Origin: Nitrososphaerales archaeon TH5896
GTDB lineage: Archaea > Thermoproteota > Nitrososphaeria > Nitrososphaerales > Nitrososphaeraceae
Assembly (NCBI GenBank): GCA_014523625.1
Contig: JAATVP010000193.1
Location: forward strand, 1 to 10,510
Length of the DNA: 10,510 nucleotides
Direction: 5' to 3'
The translations under genes and the position numbers were made by a program. Below, piece after piece: positions 4,817-10,510 of this stretch. Numbering within the stretch: the stretch's first letter is position 1; each line of letters starts with the position of its first letter. The notes under the pieces were generated by a model that was given only the letters and a program-made list of their open reading frames with translations, was not told the origin of the DNA and searched no databases.

Positions 4817-7501
4817 ATGGCTAGAACGCTAGATAAAACACATACTTTGCTCTCTTATATTGAGGGAAGTTTAAGGAATGTGACCATAGTCACGGGAGAA
4901 GACAAGTATAATGGATTTATATTTTCCTTGTTAAACCCTCCGGTTCCTTTGGGAGGAAATGTTGTATCGTTGGACATTTATGTCAACGAGATACCCTATC
5001 CAAAGAAATCCATCTTCGTAGCAACTACAGAAGACATGGTAAATGCAGCTTCAATTTCAGAAAACCGACCACTTCCCTTTAGGCCTTTTCAGAGTGCGAG
5101 ATTTCTTATTATTAGTAAAGAAGGGTTGGCACAAGGGAAAAAACATAAGATCGTCATCCTGAGCAAATTGGAAGGTTTCGAACAAATAATTATCCCCTTT
5201 ACACTTATCGACTATGTTGGAGAACAAAGAGAGAAAATACTTATTCCATCAAACATATTGGAAGATCTCATATATGATACCAATAATGAAGATACCATCT
5301 TTAAGAATTTTACATCTCCGCTTATTCTATCTGGAAAGAAGGCATACATTGTTTGTTCTTCCAATGGTTCCATTTCTGCTAATTGGACATGGATGGGGGT
5401 AAGGTATGACAACGGAGGGTTGTATGTACCTCCCGTAAGGGCATTTGGCAGAATTATTGTAGAGCTTTCAATTGAAGATCAAGTGAGAAAAAAGCTTCCT
5501 AATTTCGTTGCCTCCTCAAGACATGAGAAAGGCGTACTGTCAACTAGACATGAATTGGCCGGACTTCAAGTGAAAAGAAAGCTGTTCGTCCCAACTGAAC
5601 GAAAAGGATTCGTGACAATTCTTGAATTGATCGACAGAAGTATAGATCTTCCAAGGTTGAGTCCCAGAAAACGATCTCTTAAGGCAAAACGTAAGGTACG
5701 TATTCATTTTATTATAGATGGTAATATTACCAGCTACGGGCTAGCAGCTATATCTCAGAGTAATTCATCTAGGTTCATTGAGAACGAAAATTGTCTTCAA
5801 GTGCAGACTGCGGCAAGAAAAGGAATCGCCCACTACTTTGGAACTATTGGCATTGCTCCTAAGGAACTGAAACCATCTCGAATCCTGGTCGATACCTTCG
5901 ACAATGATCTGGAACTATCATATGATATAGAGATTCCTGCCGGTGGAATAAGCGAAATCGCTTTGGTTGCGGCCGGAAGTTTCAATAGTTCTAAAGAATG
6001 TCTTGATGAATTCCAAACCATTAGAGACAATTACAAATTGCTTTTACGAGACACGCAGGAACATTTCGACCTTGCTATTTCTTCAAATACTTTGGATATC
6101 CAGCCAAATTCTAAACAAAACCCGACTATTGTAAAAATTGCCAAAGCATTTGAGAAGGCAAAAACAGGAATGGAGTATCTCAAAGCAGAATACGATGAAC
6201 TTGGTCCTGGCATTTGTGCAGGTTTGCCCCGATTTCCAAACTATTGGGCTAGAGACACCGGTTGGTCATTAAAGGGTTACCTCTCCCTAGGCGACTATGA
6301 ATTTGTTTTGTCGGTCTTGGAGAATTTTTTAAAACATCAAGCCAGGAGAACAACTAGAACTACAATTAAAGGTGAACTCCCTATGATTATTAGCGGAAAG
6401 GCTTTTCTGCATAGCACTACTTATGGATCGGCCGACTCAACTTTTCTCTTCCCCTGGAGTATCAGAGAATATGTATATTCAACTGGAAACATTTCTTACC
6501 TTAAGAAAAGGTGGAATAATATAGTTGATTTGATAAATTGCGGATTTAGTAAAGATATTGACGGCGATGGGTTAATTGAACATGGTTTCACCGGTGTAGC
6601 AGAAAAACTACCTATTCAGGATTCTACATGGATGGACCATATAGATAGAAGGAAGAGTGCCAACGATGTACAAGCTCTGTTCTACGAAAGCTTGCATATA
6701 GGTGTCGACCTCGCAAAAATTATGGATGACAAATTTCATCTCAAGAAGTGGGAAAAGGGTGCACTCAACTTAAGACAAAAGATAGAGTCCGAATATTGGG
6801 ACAACAAGGGGGGATTCTATTTTGATACTATACGAAGAAACGGTACTAAAGATGCAAGTATAAGACCAAACGCCCTTGTCATGTTATTGACTGGGGTTAC
6901 TGATGTAAAGACTCACGCCGAATCAGTACTTAGAAGAATTGAAAAAAGTGACATTACTACACCATGGGGAGTAAGAACCCTTAGCTCTCTTGATCCAAAA
7001 TACCACCCAACTCTTTATCATGATGGGGCAATCTGGCCTCTCGTCACCGGCTGGGCGGCCGCTGTTGAAACTAAGTACGGACGCAAAGAACAAGCACTGT
7101 ACTATATCGAGTCTATGGCGGAGAGAATACTTTCTGAGAACGGGATGTTCGCAGAGACCTACAGAGGAGATAGGCCAGAACCATTCAATTCATGTATTTT
7201 ACAAGCATGGTCATTGGCAATGTATGTCTACACCGTACGCGAGCTATTTCTAGGGATGCGCATCAATTTAGTTGAAAACCAGATAAACTTTGATCCCCAT
7301 GTGCCGGATTCCATAAGGAGCAATTCCGTACCTATACGCTTTCACCACAAATTCTATATTGCGGGATCGCCACAGGACTCAGAGATTGTTCTTGATCCGT
7401 ACCGAGAGACAGTAAAAGTGGAATTTAGAAATTTGCCAAATCAACAGGCGTTCCGTCCAGAAATCACGAGCAGCACCTACTCGATTGAAATTGGCAATTA
7501 G
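4817..7501 (+). CDS. Glycogen-debranching-type glycoside hydrolase (GDE C-terminal domain, GH133-like)
   Basis: An 894-residue cytosolic protein (no signal peptide or membrane segment), probably hydrolysing alpha-1,6-branched or related alpha-glucans. Residues about 18-132 form a beta-rich domain (NGFIFSLLN, VVSLDIYVNEIPYP, ARFLIISKEGLAQGKKHKIVIL) that reminds me of the C-glycoside deglycosidase beta-subunit domain. A central beta-sandwich follows to about 460, with a GDE-type block HELAGLQVKRKLFVPTERKG. The catalytic (alpha/alpha)6 barrel spans about 470-830: PRFPNYWARDTGWS (Asp480), DGDGLIEHG, DSTWMDH (Asp602, Asp607), YHDGAIWPLVTGW, and FAETYRGDRPEPFNSCILQAWS (Glu780). These match the acid and base regions of the amylo-alpha-1,6-glucosidase family. 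No alpha-glucanotransferase domain is present, as in other prokaryotic forms. Start is ATG 4817, behind a TATA box and palindrome. Other substrates, such as an exopolysaccharide or a small oligosaccharide, remain possible. Confidence 0.82.
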   Translation: MARTLDKTHTLLSYIEGSLRNVTIVTGEDKYNGFIFSLLNPPVPLGGNVVSLDIYVNEIPYPKKSIFVATTEDMVNAASISENRPLPFRPFQSARFLIISKEGLAQGKKHKIVILSKLEGFEQIIIPFTLIDYVGEQREKILIPSNILEDLIYDTNNEDTIFKNFTSPLILSGKKAYIVCSSNGSISANWTWMGVRYDNGGLYVPPVRAFGRIIVELSIEDQVRKKLPNFVASSRHEKGVLSTRHELAGLQVKRKLFVPTERKGFVTILELIDRSIDLPRLSPRKRSLKAKRKVRIHFIIDGNITSYGLAAISQSNSSRFIENENCLQVQTAARKGIAHYFGTIGIAPKELKPSRILVDTFDNDLELSYDIEIPAGGISEIALVAAGSFNSSKECLDEFQTIRDNYKLLLRDTQEHFDLAISSNTLDIQPNSKQNPTIVKIAKAFEKAKTGMEYLKAEYDELGPGICAGLPRFPNYWARDTGWSLKGYLSLGDYEFVLSVLENFLKHQARRTTRTTIKGELPMIISGKAFLHSTTYGSADSTFLFPWSIREYVYSTGNISYLKKRWNNIVDLINCGFSKDIDGDGLIEHGFTGVAEKLPIQDSTWMDHIDRRKSANDVQALFYESLHIGVDLAKIMDDKFHLKKWEKGALNLRQKIESEYWDNKGGFYFDTIRRNGTKDASIRPNALVMLLTGVTDVKTHAESVLRRIEKSDITTPWGVRTLSSLDPKYHPTLYHDGAIWPLVTGWAAAVETKYGRKEQALYYIESMAERILSENGMFAETYRGDRPEPFNSCILQAWSLAMYVYTVRELFLGMRINLVENQINFDPHVPDSIRSNSVPIRFHHKFYIAGSPQDSEIVLDPYRETVKVEFRNLPNQQAFRPEITSSTYSIEIGN

Positions 7502-7533
7502 CCAAAGCGTCAGCCAAAGTGGCGGCGTTTTTT
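7501..7533 (+). terminator. Terminator of the glycoside hydrolase gene
   Basis: A short stem GCCA/TGGC (loop AAG) at about 7513-7523 is followed by T6 at 7528-7533. AGCCAAAG occurs twice just before it (about 7500-7507 and 7512-7519). The U-tract is the stronger part of the signal. Confidence 0.45.
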
Positions 7534-7553
7534 GGATCTTATCGTTTAAATAG

Positions 7554-7559
7554 AAAAAA
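7554..7559 (-). terminator. U6 tract after rps11
   Basis: A6 on the plus strand gives U6 in the minus-strand transcript 12 bases after the rps11 stop codon. It faces the plus-strand T6 of the glycoside hydrolase gene, so the two convergent transcripts overlap by only a few tens of bases. Confidence 0.45.
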
Positions 7560-7570
7560 GGACCCTTATA

Positions 7571-7981
7571 CTAGACCCTTCGTCCCCTTCTACCACCTGG
7601 TTTTCTAGTAGTATCATGTGGAATAGGTGTCACATCATCTATTCTACCGATTCGGAAGCCTGCCCTCGCTAAGGCTCTAATTGCTGCCTGGGCACCTGGA
7701 CCTGGAATCCTCGGTCCCACCCCACCCACGGCCCTTACCCTAATGTGAAGAGCGTTAATTCCCTTTGTTTTTGCCATATCGGCTGCGGCCACCGCGGACT
7801 TCATAGCGGCGTATGGTGAAGATTCATATCGATCAGCAGTAACATGTCTCCCACCCGAACTAAACGAAATTGTTTCAGCCCCGCTGAGATCTGTAATATG
7901 CACCAAAGTATTATTATAGCTACTGAAAATATGTGCAACGCCCCACTTATATTGGACTATTTCGTTAGTTTGATCACTCAT
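7571..7981 (-). CDS. rps11: 30S ribosomal protein uS11, archaeal type
   Basis: A small-subunit protein of the platform that contacts 16S rRNA near the mRNA exit site. The 136 residues show the family blocks in order: [22 protein letters not shown] (13-34), [20 protein letters not shown] (41-60), [31 protein letters not shown], and the C-terminal [19 protein letters not shown], whose basic tail binds rRNA. Length and N terminus fit archaeal uS11. Start is ATG 7981, with a TATA-like box at 8009-8017 giving a leader of only a few bases. In many archaea rps11 lies beside rps13, rps4 and rpoD; here its neighbours are a glycoside hydrolase and thiL, so it is transcribed alone. Its GC content is visibly higher than its flanks, as expected of a highly expressed, conserved gene. 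Confidence 0.97.
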   Translation of the reverse strand: MSDQTNEIVQYKWGVAHIFSSYNNTLVHITDLSGAETISFSSGGRHVTADRYESSPYAAMKSAVAAADMAKTKGINALHIRVRAVGGVGPRIPGPGAQAAIRALARAGFRIGRIDDVTPIPHDTTRKPGGRRGRRV

Positions 7982-8008
7982 AGTTCGGAAGATTATCGTT
8001 TAGCAGAT

Positions 8009-8017
8009 CTATATGAA
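8009..8017 (-). promoter_or_regulatory. TATA-like box of rps11
   Basis: On the minus strand, TTCATATAG is centred about 32 bases before the ATG at 7981. A transcript start 25 bases down would be near 7988, so the mRNA would be nearly leaderless. This agrees with the absence of any Shine-Dalgarno site. Confidence 0.45.
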
Positions 8018-8091
8018 TGTAGTGCGTCGGGTCATGTATGTGGATTGACTTTGACTCCGCTTAATTTCAGTTTTTCATTGCCATTAATATC

Positions 8092-8097
8092 AAAAAA
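8092..8097 (-). terminator. Possible U6 tract after thiL
   Basis: A6 on the plus strand gives U6 in the minus-strand transcript about 135 bases after the thiL stop codon and before the rps11 promoter. It is a candidate for ending the phosphohexomutase-thiL transcript, though rather distant. The 249-base gap holds no gene I can support. Confidence 0.3.
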
Positions 8098-8230
8098 TGG
8101 AATTCTTAAAGGGAGAATCTATTTCATAAATAGGCATTTCCATACTCAATCAATGGATGAGGTTCAGGAGCCTTATTTTTGAAAGTAGATAAGGTACTCT
8201 GGTATACACCGTCTTGTACGTGAATTGAAT

Positions 8231-9214
8231 TCACAAGTCTGAATAGCCTCTGTTTTTCAATTCCTCAGGGATACCACCATTCCTAGTCAAGAAGACTTTT
8301 CCAGTTCCCCCTGACACCTTACCCATTTCAATTAAATTCAATCCTTTAAATACCGCTACTTGTCGTGCTCTCCTCAATCGCCATAAAGGAATGGTTCCCA
8401 CTATTTCAAATTCCTCCCCCCCATACATTACCAACTCCATGCTATGAATCCCATTCTCAGAGGCGAACTCATCTATTCCAGGAGCAGTAGGAACCCTTTC
8501 AACATGAAGATCTACATTGCTCTTAATCGCCAATCGATATAATGAACTGGCGAGACCATCGCTAGAATCAATAGAGGAAGAAAGAAATTTCCGAAAAGCG
8601 ATTCCAAATTCTAGTCTCGGTTTGGGAAGCATCACGGATGAAGTATATCTGGCTTTGAACTGTTTTTTTACCCTTGCATTATTCAATAGTATTTTAAGAC
8701 CTGCTGCAGTATGCCCAAAGACTCCTGAGGTAACAATTACATCTCCAGGTTTTGCTCCGCCCTGGGCTGGTATCGTAGAAATTGGAAGGTTAGAATGAGC
8801 AAACATCGAACAATCTATCGTAAATTCGTTGCTATGATTAGTATCACCTCCTATAATGTTAATTCCAAACTCCTTGGAAGCCTTCCTGAATCCGTAAGCC
8901 AACTCTTTGATAGTTTGTAGCGAGATTGATCGGGGAAGACCCAATGAAAGGATGCATACTGACGGTGTAAGTCCCTTTGCGGCGAAATCGCTAACACACG
9001 ATACCAAGCTTTTTCTGGCTACTTGCCATGATTTCATAAGGGGTGGAATGTCAGTACTCCCAACCAACATGTCGCACTTGAAAGCCAACAGTCGAGGTCG
9101 CTTCGTCCTGCCCAAATCTATAAGCGCGACATCATCGAGAGGGAATGGCTTCTCATAGAGGCGAAGCACGGATGATAGAATGTTAATTATCTGCTGTTCC
9201 CTTGATTCTCTCAT
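8231..9214 (-). CDS. thiL: Thiamine-monophosphate kinase (ThiL)
   Basis: ThiL phosphorylates thiamine monophosphate with ATP to give the coenzyme thiamine diphosphate. It is a soluble dimer of the PurM/SelD-like (AIRS) superfamily. The 327 residues show the Mg-ATP and substrate motifs: DDVALIDLG (27-35), KCDMLVGSTDIPPLM (46-60), VSDFAAKG (74-81), IGGDTN (121-126), SIDSSDGLASSL (214-225) and YGGEEFEIV (264-272). The archaeal-style DMLVGSTDIPP replaces the bacterial TTDxLVEGVHF. Length is normal and all metal-binding Asp residues are present. The ATG at 9214 lies inside the end of the phosphohexomutase gene, a 32-base overlap, so the pair is probably one transcript with coupled translation. No TATA box of its own is apparent. 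Confidence 0.93.
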   Translation of the reverse strand: MRESREQQIINILSSVLRLYEKPFPLDDVALIDLGRTKRPRLLAFKCDMLVGSTDIPPLMKSWQVARKSLVSCVSDFAAKGLTPSVCILSLGLPRSISLQTIKELAYGFRKASKEFGINIIGGDTNHSNEFTIDCSMFAHSNLPISTIPAQGGAKPGDVIVTSGVFGHTAAGLKILLNNARVKKQFKARYTSSVMLPKPRLEFGIAFRKFLSSSIDSSDGLASSLYRLAIKSNVDLHVERVPTAPGIDEFASENGIHSMELVMYGGEEFEIVGTIPLWRLRRARQVAVFKGLNLIEMGKVSGGTGKVFLTRNGGIPEELKNRGYSDL

Positions 9215-10510
9215 TAATGGCTAGTACCTTTGCCTTTACAAACTCGAACAAATCCTGGGTTTTGTTTACGGTCGACTCCACCGAAATTCTCAAAATATCC
9301 TCTGTGTTTGATGGCCTTACTAAAATCCAAGAATCCTCGTCTAACAGGGCCTTTATACCATCGTCAAGGATGGTTTCAGTAGAGATTTTTCGTAGCGGCT
9401 CAACCAGCTCGTTGATAATTTTGAATTTTACTGAATTTGGAACATAGACCTTAGATCTTTGCTGTCTGTAGGTTCGAATGAAGTGAAGGTATTCATCTTG
9501 TTTTTCTTCTTCTAAGCTTGAGATCAAAGCACTTGCTAACAATCCGTCTCTACACATGTTGAAGTTAGGAGATATGTAGCCAGCGCTGCTCCCTTCACCT
9601 CCTGCATCGGCGCCTATTTCTACCATTTTGTCAACGACATTAGCTTCTCCAACTTTAGAATACACGATCTCTCCCCCTGAATGCTTGATAAATTTCTCTA
9701 GAGCAAGACTAGTGTCCAAACTCACAACAAATTTCCGGGCACCTTGTTCAATTGCTGCACCAACACAGAGTAACAGAGTTGCATCTGGCTCCATTTTTCT
9801 ACCATATCTGTCTACAACGACCACCCTGTCCCCATCCAGATCAAAAGCAAACCCGAGCGATAATTTATTATCCGTTACCAATGACCCTAACTCGTGCAAA
9901 TTTTCAACTGTTGGATCGGTTCCTCTTGAGGATGTACCGTAAGCATCATTGATCGCTAAATAACCATTGCCTAATTCACGAAATAACATGTTTACATATC
10001 TACAAGATGCCCCACCACCAGGATCTAGTCCTATCTTTTTTTTATGAGAATGATTTCTGTTTTGCATATAGTTCAATACGTCATCCACGTATGAAGAAGT
10101 AGTTCGAAATACTGTTCCGGGGTTACTTGAACTACGCTCTTTATCCGCAAGTATACCTTCTAGATCTTTCTCAGATATTCCTCTCCCATTCAAAATGAAT
10201 TTTAGCCCGTTCCAATCCAAGGGATTATGTGATGCAGTTATCATTATTCCGCCTTTATGTTTTCTTGCCTCCCTAAACGCAATAGGAGTAGGGGCAATAT
10301 CTAAGTAAAATACTTGGATTCCTTCTTCTAATAACGAGGTTAGTGTTGCGTAGGCTAAGATTTGACCCGATGGTCGAGTATCCCTCGAGACAACACAGGA
10401 ATTATTGCTCTCTATTAATGTCGCCGCAAAAGATCTGGTGAACTTACCCACATCGGTCGGTAACAAATCATTTCCATATCTGCCTCTAATTCCTGAGATG
10501 GATACTTTCA
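9183..10510 (-). CDS. glmM: Phosphohexomutase (phosphoglucosamine/phosphomannomutase family), start just outside the window
   Basis: The family moves phosphate between C6 and C1 of a hexose or hexosamine. An archaeal member like this may make glucosamine-1-phosphate for UDP-GlcNAc, or glucose-1-/mannose-1-phosphate for glycans. Coding continues to the window edge: codons before the apparent TTG at 10466 read KVSISGIRGRYGND, the usual N terminus. The last two bases (TG on the minus strand) are probably the end of an ATG whose first base is at 10511, giving about 442 residues. In that numbering: SISGIRG (4-10), catalytic phosphoserine in TASHNP (Ser94), metal-binding DLDGD (Asp224, Asp226, Asp228), sugar-binding GGEGSSAG (304-311) and phosphate-binding RPSNTED (399-405). 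All key residues are present. The exact sugar cannot be fixed from sequence, so the symbol is tentative. It overlaps thiL by 32 bases. Confidence 0.9.
   Translation of the reverse strand, partial: KVSISGIRGRYGNDLLPTDVGKFTRSFAATLIESNNSCVVSRDTRPSGQILAYATLTSLLEEGIQVFYLDIAPTPIAFREARKHKGGIMITASHNPLDWNGLKFILNGRGISEKDLEGILADKERSSSNPGTVFRTTSSYVDDVLNYMQNRNHSHKKKIGLDPGGGASCRYVNMLFRELGNGYLAINDAYGTSSRGTDPTVENLHELGSLVTDNKLSLGFAFDLDGDRVVVVDRYGRKMEPDATLLLCVGAAIEQGARKFVVSLDTSLALEKFIKHSGGEIVYSKVGEANVVDKMVEIGADAGGEGSSAGYISPNFNMCRDGLLASALISSLEEEKQDEYLHFIRTYRQQRSKVYVPNSVKFKIINELVEPLRKISTETILDDGIKALLDEDSWILVRPSNTEDILRISVESTVNKTQDLFEFVKAKVLAINERIKGTADN

Noticed and set aside
6990..7253. An 87-codon frame inside the glycoside hydrolase gene
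   Set aside because: It overlaps the catalytic domain in another frame, and its sequence has no independent support.
7844..8182. A 112-codon plus-strand frame overlapping the start of rps11
   Set aside because: Its first part is antisense to a highly conserved ribosomal gene and the remainder has no recognisable feature.
9202..9952. Plus-strand frames opposite the phosphohexomutase gene
   Set aside because: They are antisense shadows of a well-conserved coding sequence.

Overview
The window looks like a chromosomal segment from an ammonia-oxidising-type archaeon (class Nitrososphaeria, formerly Thaumarchaeota). This rests on an archaeal-type ribosomal protein uS11, an archaeal PurP, a dihydropteroate synthase of the archaeal pterin type, an archaeal-style ThiL, and promoters made of a TATA-like box about 25-30 bases before a start codon with almost no leader and no clear Shine-Dalgarno site. 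Base composition is moderately AT-rich by eye. The assignment is from recognition of protein families, not from a database search. The long gene-poor gaps fit a soil-type (Nitrososphaerales-like) genome, but that is inference.

Layout, left to right. Positions 63-1103 (+) encode PurP, a purine biosynthesis enzyme. It converges on a small HEAT-repeat protein (1157-1663, -) whose paired His-Glu dyads resemble one half of eukaryotic deoxyhypusine hydroxylase. Then come a gap of about 415 bases, an unrecognised protein of about 176 residues (2079-2609, +), a pentapeptide-repeat protein (2731-3222, +), and a 517-base gene-free stretch. That stretch carries a consensus TATA box, a near-perfect palindrome and small hairpins, and may encode a non-coding RNA. 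A dihydropteroate synthase-like gene (3740-4609, -) is divergent from a large cytosolic glycoside hydrolase of the glycogen-debranching type (4817-7501, +). Opposed U-tracts separate this from rps11 (7571-7981, -), which stands alone here and not in a ribosomal gene cluster. The right end holds a minus-strand pair: a phosphohexomutase (9183 to beyond the right edge) overlapping by 32 bases with thiL (8231-9214).

Functionally these are mostly housekeeping and cofactor genes: purine (PurP), pterin (DHPS) and thiamine (ThiL) synthesis, translation (uS11, and possibly eIF5A/aIF5A modification), and sugar-phosphate and alpha-glucan metabolism (phosphohexomutase, debranching-type hydrolase). I see no mobile element, CRISPR array, tRNA, rRNA or defence island. 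No complete new multi-gene system is evident. The most interesting items are the half-size DOHH-like protein, the domain architecture of the glycoside hydrolase, and the promoter-bearing gene-free stretch.
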